Origin: Cytobacillus horneckiae
GTDB taxonomy: Bacteria; Bacillota; Bacilli; Bacillales; Cytobacillaceae
Direction: 5' to 3'
Assembly: GCF_002835735.1 (NCBI RefSeq)
Contig: NZ_PISD01000006.1
Location: 1-64,000 of the forward strand
Length of the DNA: 64,000 nucleotides
Part shown: positions 25,740-34,622 of the stretch, one piece after another
Numbering within the stretch: the first letter of the stretch is position 1
Layout: each line of letters starts with the position of its first letter
Position numbers and translations under genes: made by a program
The notes under the pieces: model-generated
Seen by the model: only the letters and a program-made list of their open reading frames with translations
Databases searched by the model: none
What the model was told of the DNA's origin: nothing

Positions 25740-26129
25740 ATGGATCAAGAGTTAAAACTAGCTTTAGGTAAATTATTTGGTGAGGTTTACCGTATCCAAA
25801 AACAACAAGGAATTTGCCAAATAAGTGATAGCAGAATCTTCGGATTGCTTAACGGTGTAGAGGAAGAGTTAGAAGGCGAATTAGGTAATTTGGGTTTTAT
25901 TAATCGAGAACAAGTTTCTATTGTGTGCGACCAATTGGATCCTTTTTACAAACAAGAAAAGTCATTAAAAGAAATGCCATCTTTCCTAGAATTTAGAATG
26001 GAATTAGAAAAACATGGGATATCACATAGTCGTTTAATTGATATTTTAAAGTATCTAAAGTCTTCAGGTAGTTATACTACTGAAATAGATAAGTTAGGTA
26101 ACTTTAAATTATCTGATTATGATATTTAA
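25740..26129 (+). CDS. Hypothetical cytoplasmic protein
   Basis: A 129-aa, mostly helical, acidic protein (MDQELKLALGKLFGEVYRIQ...). ATG 25740 follows AAAAGGAG with about 8-nt spacing; a GTG at 25731 overlaps that site. It is divergent from the coiled-coil membrane gene and ends at a perfect terminator, so it is a separate unit. No family recognised. Confidence 0.65.
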   Translation: MDQELKLALGKLFGEVYRIQKQQGICQISDSRIFGLLNGVEEELEGELGNLGFINREQVSIVCDQLDPFYKQEKSLKEMPSFLEFRMELEKHGISHSRLIDILKYLKSSGSYTTEIDKLGNFKLSDYDI

Positions 26130-26132
26130 TTG

Positions 26133-26157
26133 AAGCATCCTTCGGGGTGCTTTTTTA
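26133..26157 (+). terminator. Terminator
   Basis: AAGCATCC-TTCG-GGGTGCTT followed by TTTT, with an extra-stable TTCG loop. Confidence 0.93.
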
Positions 26158-26282
26158 TTGGAATAAAATAGCTTTTTAATAAGAAAGGGTTGAGGACTTT
26201 AGATATTGCGAAAGGAAAGATAGAAGTCTTCCTCTTAAATTTGTAATATTCGGTTATAACAATTCAGGGGGAGACGCTAAGA

Positions 26283-26834
26283 ATGGAAATTTGGCAGGAT
26301 ATTGCGGGCTATGAAGGCTTGTACCAAGTAAGCAATAAAGGAAGGGTTAAAAGTTTATTGAGAAAAAATATTGGATCAGATGGCCGTAATCGAACCTTTA
26401 AAGAAAAGATATTAAAGCCTATTTCCGATCGCAAAGGATATTTTCAAGTAGGGTTATGCAAAAACGGAAAGGCAAAAATGTTTCTAATTCATAGGCTGGT
26501 GTCTGTAGCATTCATCCCAAATCCTAATAATAAACCTGAAGTTAATCATAAAGACGGAGATAAAATCAATAATTATGCATCTAATTTAGAATGGAATACC
26601 AGCAGAGAAAACATAAAACATGCATTTGATACAGGATTAATGAAGGCAACAGTATTTATCGGTGAAGAAAATCCAAGTTCCAAACTAAAAGTAAAAGAAG
26701 TTCGATATATCAGGGAAAATTATATCCCTAGAGATAAAGAATTCGGAACAGAAGCATTAAGAAAAAAATTCGGAGTTAGTCAACAGAATATCTCGAAAAT
26801 AGTTAATTTTAAAGTATGGAAGGATATAATTTAG
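26283..26834 (+). CDS. NUMOD4/HNH homing-type endonuclease
   Basis: A 183-aa free-standing endonuclease. NUMOD4 DNA-binding motif at the start (EIWQDIAGYEGLYQVSNKGR), an HNH core (IHRLVSVAFIPNPN, then VNHKDGDKINNYASNLEW) with His and Asn catalytic positions, and a C-terminal helix-turn-helix segment (LRKKFGVSQQNISKIVN). The ATG follows GGGGGAG. It is typical of phage-borne homing enzymes and lies about 120 bp inside the right end of the element, so it may have hitched in separately. Confidence 0.92.
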   Translation: MEIWQDIAGYEGLYQVSNKGRVKSLLRKNIGSDGRNRTFKEKILKPISDRKGYFQVGLCKNGKAKMFLIHRLVSVAFIPNPNNKPEVNHKDGDKINNYASNLEWNTSRENIKHAFDTGLMKATVFIGEENPSSKLKVKEVRYIRENYIPRDKEFGTEALRKKFGVSQQNISKIVNFKVWKDII

Positions 26835-26873
26835 CCTTTATTCGAATAAGAAAAGAAGTTGCTTATTTTACTG

Positions 26874-26927
26874 TACTAACCATTACCTAAATGATACAAT
26901 CGAATCAAATAACATTGAAAAAGATTG
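26874..26927. other. Right-end arm-like repeats
   Basis: TACTAACCATTACCTAAAT (26874-26892) is a direct copy, with one mismatch, of 7284-7302. AATAACATTGAAAAAGATTG (26908-26927) is an inverted, near-identical copy of 7310-7328. Together they mark the inner edges of both ends of the element. Confidence 0.6.
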
Positions 26928-26954
26928 ATAAATCAAGGTTTTGGTCGTTAAAAT

Positions 26955-27019
26955 TTCACCGGTAAAAGTAATGATTATCCCGACAAATGAGGAAGTAATG
27001 ATTGCACGTGATGTTGTTA
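26955..27019 (+). repeat. Right attachment repeat (attR core)
   Basis: 65 bp identical to 7166-7230. Read in the ackA frame it continues AGT TTA ATT TAG (SLI, stop), which is the predicted original end of ackA on the chromosome. Confidence 0.95.
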
Positions 27020-27069
27020 GTTTAATTTAGATGAAGCCAGTTGTCTCGTTTCAGAGTGAAGACAGCATT

Positions 27070-27222
27070 ATAGAGATTGCTGCTCAACTCCTGCCGGAGA
27101 AGTGATAAAGTTGAGACACTAGAGGCGCGCAGCGACAAAGCAGCTCGACGCTCGAACTGCTAAAAAAGCGATGTTAATTCTCCTGCTCTCACTTTATTTT
27201 GATAGGAGTTTCTCTACAGCCT
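27070..27222. repeat. Dispersed intergenic repeat, copy A
   Basis: Degenerate member of the Bacillus-type family containing CTCCTGCGGGAG, GGCGC..AGCG and GCTCGACGC blocks and ending GAGTTTCTCTACAG. Related copies are at 50789 and 54300. It lies on the chromosomal side of attR, in the 353-bp gap before the EcsC gene. Confidence 0.65.
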
Positions 27223-27249
27223 GACGAAGACGATGTCTTCGTCTTTTTT
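27223..27249 (+). terminator. Terminator, probably the original one of ackA
   Basis: GACGAAGAC-GAT-GTCTTCGTC followed by TTTTTT. It faces the same way as ackA and would have been about 200 bp after its original stop before the element inserted. Confidence 0.85.
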
Positions 27250-27372
27250 AATGTGATCAAACCATTTTTATTCCTTACTCCACTGCAGCCATATCCTCCT
27301 CATACACATAATCCTCACCCATTATGCTATACTGATTACAAAAGACGAGTTTTGAAATGGAGGAAGAAGACG

Positions 27373-28212
27373 ATGCCATTAACAGACCGTGAACAAGCTG
27401 TACTGCAAGAAATTCGTGAATGGGAGAACAAGCTTTATACATATGAACCAAATGATTTTGAACGCTCATATGAAAAATATTTGGAACAATCTTTAGCGCT
27501 GTTGCCTCAAGAGGTTCAACAACAGCTTTTCTCGCTATTAGATAGCTGGTTATTCCATCTGCACGCATTAATTCAAGGCTCACATTTGCAAGTTGACGCA
27601 AAAGAGCGGATTTTAACTGCAGGCAGAATCTTTCATCCTGATATTCAATCGCTTGAGGATATGAACGCGCTGCAAATTGATCAGCTGCAATATATAGCAA
27701 AACAACAAATTGCCAGACATAGAATGTATTCGCTTGCTCAAGGCGGTGCTGCCGGTACAGGCGGTGCAATCATGATCGGCAGTGATATTCCTGCAATGAC
27801 TGTCATAAATTTAAGGTCAGTTCAACTGATTGCCATGACGTATGGTGTCGAAGTAAATACGCCATTTGAAATGATGAGCTCCTTTAAAGTATTTCATGCG
27901 GCGACACTGCCTCTTCGTTTACAAGGAAGAGCGTGGGAGGATTTAATGGAAGACCTCGACCGTCATGAAGATTTATATTTTTATGAAGGAAAAGAAGACT
28001 TAACAGATGGTACATGGCTTGAACAACCGATTAAACAGCTCTTGAAAGCAGTTGCCATCATTATGCTCCGAAAAAAATCAATACAGGGCATGCCATTAAT
28101 TAGCATGGCAATTGGAGCAGGGTCAAACTATCAGTTAACAAGAAGGGTTACGGACTTTGCCCACAAGTATTACCAATTTAGATATTTGGCAAATAAGGGT
28201 GAGGAATATTGA
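27373..28212 (+). CDS. EcsC family protein
   Basis: A 279-aa protein of the EcsC family. Recognisable segments are RIFHPDIQSLEDMNALQIDQL, then the conserved QIARHRMYSLAQGGAAGTGG with a glycine-rich hydrophobic stretch, and LRSVQLIAMTYGVEV. The family function is poorly defined; the name comes from the Ecs ABC-transporter operon. ATG 27373 follows GGAGGAAG. Its stop overlaps the moaB start, so the two form an operon. B. subtilis has no such gene here, so it is a lineage-specific addition. Confidence 0.85.
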   Translation: MPLTDREQAVLQEIREWENKLYTYEPNDFERSYEKYLEQSLALLPQEVQQQLFSLLDSWLFHLHALIQGSHLQVDAKERILTAGRIFHPDIQSLEDMNALQIDQLQYIAKQQIARHRMYSLAQGGAAGTGGAIMIGSDIPAMTVINLRSVQLIAMTYGVEVNTPFEMMSSFKVFHAATLPLRLQGRAWEDLMEDLDRHEDLYFYEGKEDLTDGTWLEQPIKQLLKAVAIIMLRKKSIQGMPLISMAIGAGSNYQLTRRVTDFAHKYYQFRYLANKGEEY

Positions 28213-28718
28213 GCGTCGTCGAGCATAAAAAAACGGCAATGCAAGTTAAATGCAAAGTCATTACAGTGAGTGATACTAGAGACAAAGAAACAGATAAAAG
28301 CGGTAAACTGATGATGAGGCTGATAGAGAACTCAGGGCATATTGTTTCAGATTATGAAATAGTTAAAGATGATAAAGGTGCTATCCGTTCTAGCGTCATT
28401 TCCGGTTATGAGAATGATGAAGTTGATGTGATATTAACAAACGGAGGAACTGGAATCGCTTTAAGAGATGTCACAATCGAGACTGTTCAATCGCTATTTC
28501 ATAAAGAAATTGATGGTTTTGGAGAATTGTTTCGCATGTTAAGCTATACCGAAGACATCGGTTCAGCAGCAATCCTTTCCAGAGCAGCAGCCGGAGTCAT
28601 TGAAAACAAAGCTGTTTTTTGTACGCCCGGATCTTCCGGTGCTGTAAAGCTGGCAATGACTAAACTAATTTTGCCTGAGCTGGGACATGTAGTAAAAGAA
28701 TTGAATAAAGATTTATAA
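28209..28718 (+). CDS. moaB: Molybdenum cofactor biosynthesis protein MoaB
   Basis: A 169-aa MoaB/MogA-fold protein that acts on molybdopterin (adenylylation step) in molybdenum cofactor synthesis. Motifs include VITVSDTRDKETDKSGKL, the molybdopterin-binding LTNGGTGI and PGSSGAVKLAM. It starts at TTG overlapping the EcsC stop, with GAGG close by; the N-terminal EHKK region is conserved, which supports this start over an internal ATG. Its neighbours ackA and argG are the same as in B. subtilis. Confidence 0.93.
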   Translation: MSVVEHKKTAMQVKCKVITVSDTRDKETDKSGKLMMRLIENSGHIVSDYEIVKDDKGAIRSSVISGYENDEVDVILTNGGTGIALRDVTIETVQSLFHKEIDGFGELFRMLSYTEDIGSAAILSRAAAGVIENKAVFCTPGSSGAVKLAMTKLILPELGHVVKELNKDL

Positions 28719-28769
28719 AAAAGGCAGAAGCTGAACAATCTCTTAGAGGGTGTTCAGCTTCTGCTTTTG
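28719..28769. terminator. Terminator after moaB
   Basis: GCAGAAGCTGAACA/TGTTCAGCTTCTGC stem with A and T runs on its two sides, suitable for both moaB and the converging gene. Confidence 0.9.
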
Positions 28770-28782
28770 TTTAAGAAAAAAC

Positions 28783-29097
28783 TTATACATGTTTTTTCAC
28801 AGACAAGTCTTGACCCGTTCGAAACCATAGCCACAATTCATTTATTTGTGAAGCAAGCTCTGCTATTTCGCTATTTAATTCACATGACTTAATAAAGTCG
28901 CTTTCATCTGATAACGCATCCTGCTTTTTATTAATGACTTGCTCAAGTTCTGCAATCCGATCAGGGATTCCACCTCGTATTTTTTCCCAGTAAAGTAATA
29001 TTCCTTGCTGAACTTCATCATCAAAATCATCCCACTCTTTGCTTAATGAAGGGATAAGGATGCCCAACCTATTATTATAAGAAAAATAATCCTTCAT
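28783..29097 (-). CDS. Hypothetical cytoplasmic protein
   Basis: A 104-aa acidic protein: NRLGILIPSLSKEWDDFDDE, a central WEKIRGGIPDRIAELEQVIN helix, then NSEIAELASQINELWLWF. ATG 29097 follows GGGAGA; upstream in-frame codons lack a ribosome site. It converges on moaB. No family recognised. Confidence 0.72.
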   Translation of the reverse strand: MKDYFSYNNRLGILIPSLSKEWDDFDDEVQQGILLYWEKIRGGIPDRIAELEQVINKKQDALSDESDFIKSCELNSEIAELASQINELWLWFRTGQDLSVKKHV

Positions 29098-29330
29098 TAA
29101 TAAATCTCCCTTAATTGTTTTGTCTTTATCATACATGATTTCTTTTATTTCTCCATGTCATTTGCTTCATGCATGTCGCAGTTGAAAATAGGTAATCTAT
29201 TATAAGTGAATGTCGTAAATCTAGACCTTTTTGGCTGATTTATCTTATTCCGTTTACATGTCCGAAAGAATATATTAACATAGATTGAAATATTTTAATA
29301 TTCTATATTTTTAAAAGGAGTGAAGCTATT

Positions 29331-30695
29331 CTGAAAAAGCCAGTCGTCGTCATTTTAATTATTTTACTTTTTTTGGGCCCTTTCAGCGGGAGTGCAGGTG
29401 CAAACACATCCATTGAAAAAGAAACTTTCTTCACTCAAGGTAAAAAACATCAATATTCAACATTAAAAAAGGCAAAAAGGCCAGAGGATGCAGGCTTTTC
29501 CTCTAGCGGTTTGAAAAAGGTAGATAAGCTCATACAATCAGAAATTGATGCAGGGTTTCCAGGTGCAGCCATAGTCGTAATTAAGGATGGAAAAATTGTA
29601 ATGGATGAAGCTTATGGCTATGCACAAATATATGACAAGCATACTCCGTTAAAGAAGCCGCAAAAGATGAAAACAACGACAATATTTGATCTCGCATCAA
29701 ATACGAAAATGTATGCAACGAATTATGCTCTGCAGCACCTCGTCAGTATAGGAGCTTTGAATGTGGATGAAAAGGTGCAACATTATTTACCTGACTTTAA
29801 GGATAGTCCTAACGATAAGATTAAGGGGAAAGGTGATATTTTAGTAAGGGATCTTCTCGAGCATACAGCAGGTTTTCCTTCGAGTATTCATTACCATAAT
29901 CCTGAACGTGCAGGCGAATTATATTCACAGGATCGAGATAAGACAAAAGAAATGCTTCTAAAAACTCCGCTGCAAAATGAAACAGGCACTGCGCAAATTT
30001 ACAGTGATATTGACTATATGCTGCTTGGCATGATTGTTGAAGAAATTACAGGACAGCGCTTGGATATGTATGTGGAGAATAACATTTATAAACCGCTCGG
30101 CTTGAAAAAAACAAAATTTAATCCTTTAGATAAGAAAGAGAAGCAAAAGCATATTGCAGCTACAGAATTGCTAGGCAATACGCGTGACGGAGCAATCTCT
30201 TTTCCGAACATAAGAAACTATACACTGCAAGGAGAAGTACATGATGAAAAGGCATATTATTCAATGGGCGGGATTTCTGGACATGCCGGTTTATTTTCAA
30301 CGACTAATGACTTAGCTGTACTCCTGCAGGTTATGTTAAATGGAGGAGGCTATGGAAAGACAAAGCTGTTTGATGAGGAGACGATCGAATTATTCACATC
30401 GCCTTCAGATTACAGCCCGACATATGGACTCGGGTGGAGAATTAATGGCAATGAAAGTATGGAATGGATGTTTAGTGAATATGCAAATGAAGAGGTAATT
30501 GGCCATACTGGCTGGACAGGGACAGTGACAATGATAGATAAGGAAAATAATTTAGGCATTGTCCTTTTGACAAATAAGAAGCATTCTAAAGTAATGAATC
30601 CTGCAACTGAACCGAACAGATTTTATGGAGATACGTATGGAATCAGTGAATATGGTAATGTTGTGCAGGCAGTATATCAAGCAATGATACGCTAA
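29331..30695 (+). CDS. PBP4B-like serine hydrolase, non-standard start codon
   Basis: A 454-aa exported class C beta-lactamase/PBP4B-type hydrolase (YfeW/YbbE relatives, linked to peptidoglycan turnover). The signal peptide KKPVVVILIILLFLGPF is followed by small residues. Motifs are Ser123-x-x-Lys126 (LASNTKMYA), Tyr225-Ser-Asp and His393-Thr-Gly (GHTGWTG). AAAAGGAG at 29313-29320 is correctly spaced for CTG 29331 or ATT 29328 but for no ATG, GTG or TTG; the first TTG (29373) would cut away the signal peptide. Either it starts at CTG/ATT or the start codon is mutated. Confidence 0.88.
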   Translation: MKKPVVVILIILLFLGPFSGSAGANTSIEKETFFTQGKKHQYSTLKKAKRPEDAGFSSSGLKKVDKLIQSEIDAGFPGAAIVVIKDGKIVMDEAYGYAQIYDKHTPLKKPQKMKTTTIFDLASNTKMYATNYALQHLVSIGALNVDEKVQHYLPDFKDSPNDKIKGKGDILVRDLLEHTAGFPSSIHYHNPERAGELYSQDRDKTKEMLLKTPLQNETGTAQIYSDIDYMLLGMIVEEITGQRLDMYVENNIYKPLGLKKTKFNPLDKKEKQKHIAATELLGNTRDGAISFPNIRNYTLQGEVHDEKAYYSMGGISGHAGLFSTTNDLAVLLQVMLNGGGYGKTKLFDEETIELFTSPSDYSPTYGLGWRINGNESMEWMFSEYANEEVIGHTGWTGTVTMIDKENNLGIVLLTNKKHSKVMNPATEPNRFYGDTYGISEYGNVVQAVYQAMIR

Positions 30696-30701
30696 AGCTA
30701 A

Positions 30702-30738
30702 AAGTAAGAATCCAAACTGGATTTTTACTTTTTTTTTT
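30702..30738 (+). terminator. Terminator after the serine hydrolase
   Basis: AAGTAAGAATCC/GGATTTTTACTT stem followed by eight T. Confidence 0.9.
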
Positions 30739-30798
30739 ATGGATAAATATGTGCATTAATTAATTCGTGGATATTTTATAAAAAATCGGATGAAACTA

Positions 30799-30876
30799 TT
30801 GCAATTTTAAGGAAAGGTTGTTAAAGTAATATCATAATAAGTTGAATAAAAATATATATTGTTGAATATTTATACG
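30799..30876 (+). promoter_or_regulatory. argGH promoter with candidate ArgR boxes
   Basis: TTGCAA (30799-30804), 17-nt spacer, TAAAGT (30822-30827). TTGAATAAAAATAT at 30842 and TTGAATATTTATACG at 30862 resemble Bacillus ARG boxes, are 20 bp apart and lie just downstream of the promoter. Repression by the arginine regulator AhrC/ArgR is inferred. Confidence 0.55.
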
Positions 30877-30903
30877 TTTATACTTCAAGGAGGAAATAAT
30901 ATT

Positions 30904-32112
30904 ATGTCAAATCCAAAAGTTGTTCTTGCCTACTCAGGCGGTTTAGATACTTCAGTTGCAATTAAATGGTTAGGAGATCAAGGATATTCAGTCGTAGCTT
31001 GCTGCTTAGATGTAGGTGAAGGAAAGGACCTTGACTTTATTAAAGAAAAAGCGTTGCAGGTTGGTGCGGTGTCGTCGTACGTCATTGATGCAAAAGAAGA
31101 ATTCGCACAGGAATTTGCATTAGTTGCGCTTCAAGCACATGCGCTTTACGAAAACAAATATCCGCTTGTATCTGCATTATCCCGTCCGTTAATCGCGAAA
31201 AAGCTAGTAGAAGTTGCTGAACAAGAAGGCGCTGTAGCGGTTGCACACGGCTGTACTGGAAAAGGAAATGACCAAGTTCGTTTCGAAGTGGCGATTCAAG
31301 GATTAAATCCTGAGCTGCAAGTATTAGCACCAGTTCGTGACTGGAAATGGTCTCGTGAAGAAGAAATTGAATATGCAAAACAAAACAACATTCCTGTTCC
31401 CATTAAACTAGATTCACCATATTCGATTGACCAAAATCTATGGGGCCGAAGCAATGAGTGCGGTATTCTTGAAGATCCATGGGCTGCACCGCCTGAAGAT
31501 GCTTATGAATTGACTGCAAGCCTTGAAACAACTCCGGATACGCCAGATATTATTGAAATCGGATTTGAACAAGGGGTTCCAGTAACTTTAAATGGTAAAG
31601 AGTACCCGCTTTCAAAATTAATCTTAGAATTAAACTTTATTGCCGGAAAGCATGGTGTTGGCCGTATTGACCATGTGGAAAACCGCCTTGTAGGAATTAA
31701 ATCCCGAGAAGTATATGAATGCCCTGGGGCAATGACATTAATTAAAGCACACAAAGAATTAGAAGATCTTACACTTGTAAAAGAATTAGCTCACTTTAAA
31801 CCAGTAATTGAAAAGCAAATTTCTGAGTTAATTTATGAAGGTCTTTGGTTCTCACAATTAAGAAATGCATTACAAGCTTTCTTAAAAGAAACTCAAACCT
31901 TTGTAACTGGTACAGTAAGAGTGAAGCTTTTCAAAGGACATGCAATTATTGAAGGAAGAAAATCTCCATATTCACTATATGATGAAAAATTAGCAACATA
32001 CACATCTGATGATGAGTTTGATCATAATGCAGCAGTAGGCTTCATCAAACTTTGGGGTCTGCCGACAAAAGTACAAAGCATTGTGCAAACCAACAAGAAG
32101 GTGACAGTGTGA
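30904..32112 (+). CDS. argG: Argininosuccinate synthase
   Basis: Joins citrulline and aspartate with ATP in arginine synthesis. 402 aa, normal length. The PP-loop is [17 protein letters not shown] near the start; [14 protein letters not shown] and [17 protein letters not shown] are family signatures. ATG 30904 follows CAAGGAGG. Its last bases overlap argH, so the two steps are made together. Confidence 0.97.
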   Translation: MSNPKVVLAYSGGLDTSVAIKWLGDQGYSVVACCLDVGEGKDLDFIKEKALQVGAVSSYVIDAKEEFAQEFALVALQAHALYENKYPLVSALSRPLIAKKLVEVAEQEGAVAVAHGCTGKGNDQVRFEVAIQGLNPELQVLAPVRDWKWSREEEIEYAKQNNIPVPIKLDSPYSIDQNLWGRSNECGILEDPWAAPPEDAYELTASLETTPDTPDIIEIGFEQGVPVTLNGKEYPLSKLILELNFIAGKHGVGRIDHVENRLVGIKSREVYECPGAMTLIKAHKELEDLTLVKELAHFKPVIEKQISELIYEGLWFSQLRNALQAFLKETQTFVTGTVRVKLFKGHAIIEGRKSPYSLYDEKLATYTSDDEFDHNAAVGFIKLWGLPTKVQSIVQTNKKVTV

Positions 32113-33500
32113 AGAAATTATGGGGAGGCAGATTTACAAAGTCTGCTGAGGAATGGGTCGACGAATTTGGCGCATCAATCGAATTCGACCAGGAGCTTGT
32201 AAATGAAGACCTTGAAGGGAGCATCGCGCATGTGACGATGCTTTCTGCAAATGGGATAATTAGTGAAGAAGATGCAGAAAAAATAAAAGATGGATTAATG
32301 CAGCTCCAAGAAAAAGCTGCTAAGGACGAGCTGTCATACTCAGTTAAGCTAGAGGATATCCATTTGAACTTAGAAAGCGCATTAACAGATATTGTAGGGC
32401 CGGTTGGCGGCAAGCTTCATACGGCAAGAAGCCGTAATGATCAGGTTGCTACTGATATGCATTTATATTTGAAGAAGCAAGTAGCTGTCATTGCTCAATT
32501 AATTAAAGAAATGCAGGAAGCTTTGGTCGAACAAGCGGAAGCGAATGTTGAAACAGTCATGCCTGGATATACACATCTTCAAAGAGCGCAGCCGATTTCT
32601 TTTGCCCATCATTTAATGGCGTATTTTTGGATGCTAGAACGGGATAAAGAGCGCTTCGAAGAAAGCATGAAACGCATCAATCTATCTCCGCTTGGCGCCG
32701 GCGCGCTGGCTGGGACTACGTTCCCGATTGATCGCTATCAAACAGCTGGTTTTTTAGGGTTTGATGGGATATATGAAAACAGCCTTGACGCAGTAAGCGA
32801 CCGTGACTTCATTCTTGAGTTTTTATCTTCAAGCTCTATCTTAATGATGCATTTATCGCGACTAAGTGAAGAATTCATACTTTGGTCAAGCCAAGAATTC
32901 CAGTTCATCGAGTTAGATGACAGCTTTGCAACCGGAAGCAGCATCATGCCGCAAAAGAAAAACCCGGATATGGCTGAGCTGATTCGCGGCAAAACCGGTC
33001 GAGTTTATGGAAATTTGATGGGGTTGCTGACAGTTCTTAAAGGATTGCCTCTTGCTTATAACAAAGATATGCAAGAAGATAAAGAAGGTATGTTCGATAC
33101 AGTCAAAACGGTGATTGGCTCTTTAAAAATCTTTGCTGGCATGATTAAATCAATGAAGGTGAAGAAGCAGCAAATGGAAAAAGCAACAAAGAATGATTTT
33201 TCTAATGCAACAGAGCTGGCAGACTATTTATCAGGCAAGGGTGTGCCTTTCCGTGAAGCACACGAAATCGTTGGAAAGCTTGTCCTTACATGTGTTCAAA
33301 AGGGCTGTTTCTTAGGAGACCTACCTTTAGAGGAATATAAAGATGTAAATCCATTATTTGAAGACGATATTTATACAGTTCTTGATCCATACACCGCTGT
33401 CGAAAGAAGAAACAGTGCTGGCGGAACTGGATTTGCACAAGTAAAACTTGCGATTGAAAAGGCAAAGACGTTATTAAAAGAAGAAGAGCACGCTGTTTAA
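32109..33500 (+). CDS. argH: Argininosuccinate lyase
   Basis: Splits argininosuccinate into arginine and fumarate. 463 aa. The fumarase-superfamily signature [19 protein letters not shown] contains the catalytic Ser, and [10 protein letters not shown] and [11 protein letters not shown] bind substrate. GTG 32109 overlaps the argG stop (GTGA) and follows GAAGGTGA, giving the usual VKKLWGGRF start. Confidence 0.97.
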   Translation: MKKLWGGRFTKSAEEWVDEFGASIEFDQELVNEDLEGSIAHVTMLSANGIISEEDAEKIKDGLMQLQEKAAKDELSYSVKLEDIHLNLESALTDIVGPVGGKLHTARSRNDQVATDMHLYLKKQVAVIAQLIKEMQEALVEQAEANVETVMPGYTHLQRAQPISFAHHLMAYFWMLERDKERFEESMKRINLSPLGAGALAGTTFPIDRYQTAGFLGFDGIYENSLDAVSDRDFILEFLSSSSILMMHLSRLSEEFILWSSQEFQFIELDDSFATGSSIMPQKKNPDMAELIRGKTGRVYGNLMGLLTVLKGLPLAYNKDMQEDKEGMFDTVKTVIGSLKIFAGMIKSMKVKKQQMEKATKNDFSNATELADYLSGKGVPFREAHEIVGKLVLTCVQKGCFLGDLPLEEYKDVNPLFEDDIYTVLDPYTAVERRNSAGGTGFAQVKLAIEKAKTLLKEEEHAV

Positions 33501-33518
33501 TACAGTATGCTCTTTTTT
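33485..33518 (+). terminator. Terminator of argGH
   Basis: AGAGCACGCTGT/ACAGTATGCTCT then TTTTTT, overlapping the argH stop codon. Confidence 0.88.
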
Positions 33519-33627
33519 ATCGAAAGAAAGCTCTAGACCAAGCCTAGACAGCTTCTATCCCCTCGTTCAACTGAGTAAAGCATTAAATGGTCGAAAAGGC
33601 TTCTTTTCAACCATCCTATGGAAAGTT

Positions 33628-33655
33628 AACCCCACCCTTGATAACGGGTGGGGTT
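33628..33655. terminator. GC-rich hairpin between argH and the Usp gene
   Basis: Perfect AACCCCACCC/GGGTGGGGTT arms around TTGATAAC. There is no T tail in either direction, so terminator function is uncertain. Confidence 0.5.
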
Positions 33656-33706
33656 GACATATGTTAATAATCTATTTAAGAAGATTTATTAAACGAGTTG
33701 GTCTAA

Positions 33707-34168
33707 CTAATCATCATGATTCATTGTTTTACTAGGTCTAACGACTAATACGTCACATGGCGCATGGCGAGTAATTTGTTCAGATACACTGCCAATGAGG
33801 AATCGCTCAACCGCATTTAATCCAGTCGCGCCGCAAATGATTAAGTCAACATTATATTTTTTAGCAATATCCTTAGGGATTTTTACTTTAGGAGAACCAT
33901 ATTCAATTTCATACTCCACATGTGTAATACCAGCTTCAAAGCATTCATTCTTGTATTTTTCCATTAACTCTTTTGCGAATGTATTGGCACGCTCTGCGCT
34001 AGTACGGTCATAAGCCTCCACAGCTGTGTAAGTTCGAGTATCAATAACATGAGTCAATATGAGATTGGCTCCATTCAACTTTGCCATTTCCATCGCCTTT
34101 TTAAAACCGTATTCTGCCTCTGTTGAACCATCTACAGCAACCAAAATGTTTTCATAATGTATACTCAT
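33707..34168 (-). CDS. Universal stress protein (UspA family)
   Basis: A 153-aa ATP-binding Usp. It begins YENILVAVDGSTEAEYGFKKA; the nucleotide motif G-x2-G-x9-G-S appears as GATGLNAVERFLIGS, followed by CDVLVVRPS. ATG follows AGGAGGAGA. Single gene, converging with argH. Closest in type to the NhaX/YxiE group of Bacillus. Confidence 0.93.
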   Translation of the reverse strand: MSIHYENILVAVDGSTEAEYGFKKAMEMAKLNGANLILTHVIDTRTYTAVEAYDRTSAERANTFAKELMEKYKNECFEAGITHVEYEIEYGSPKVKIPKDIAKKYNVDLIICGATGLNAVERFLIGSVSEQITRHAPCDVLVVRPSKTMNHDD

Positions 34169-34274
34169 TTTTTATCTCCTCCTTTACCTATATTATACAT
34201 ACCCTTTTTATGAATAAATGTAGCAATAAATCAAACAATAATTGTGAATTATTTTGACAAAGGAGTGAACTCAC

Positions 34275-34430
34275 TTGAAAAAAAATGAAGAAAATGCACC
34301 TCAAAGCTTCTTTAATGAAGGGGAAGCGGAGCAGTCAATCAGCGATTCAATCATGGAAGCCTATAATGGCGGAACAGTGGATCGTGAAGTCATTACAAAC
34401 GAATTGATTGATGATGAGCAAAATAAATAA
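34275..34430 (+). CDS. Small acidic protein
   Basis: A 51-aa protein (MKKNEENAPQSFFNEGEAEQ...) ending NELIDDEQNK. It starts at TTG behind AAAGGAGTGA and ends just before a strong terminator, which together support a real gene despite its size. It looks like small, soluble, possibly sporulation-associated Bacillus proteins; I do not recognise it with certainty. Confidence 0.62.
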   Translation: MKKNEENAPQSFFNEGEAEQSISDSIMEAYNGGTVDREVITNELIDDEQNK

Positions 34431-34436
34431 GCGATT

Positions 34437-34476
34437 AAAAAACGATGAGATCAATAGAAATCTCATCGTTTTTTAG
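34437..34476 (+). terminator. Terminator after the small acidic gene
   Basis: AAAACGATGAGAT/AATCTCATCGTTTT stem with a T run. Confidence 0.93.
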
Positions 34477-34622
34477 ATGTTTTATTCATTCGAACCACGA
34501 AAACAAAACATCTCCCGAGCAAAAATAACTAAAGTTTGTCCCTATTGCTTTTAATTTATATTAAAATAGAGGGTGCAATGGGGATAAAGATTGGTTAACT
34601 ACAGAGAGGGTAGGTGCGGGTA

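Larger units (their letters stand above)
7166..27019. mobile_element. 19.85-kb integrative element in the 3' end of ackA
   Basis: Bounded by a 65-bp perfect direct repeat from ackA, with a tyrosine integrase just inside the left end and paired arm-like repeats inside both ends. It interrupts conserved ackA-moaB synteny. Contents are an FtsK-type ATPase, a replication-relaxation protein, a pilin-like protein, two XRE regulators, a lipoprotein, a giant tape measure protein, a RepL-like protein, a second tyrosine recombinase, a coiled-coil membrane protein and an HNH endonuclease. No relaxase, VirB4, capsid, portal or terminase is visible. It may be a mobilisable element, phage-plasmid remnant or phage satellite; the class is undecided. 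Confidence 0.93.

Noticed and set aside
7166..27019. Ordinary siphovirus prophage
   Set aside because: Only a tape measure protein is present; head, portal, terminase and other tail genes are not found in 20 kb.
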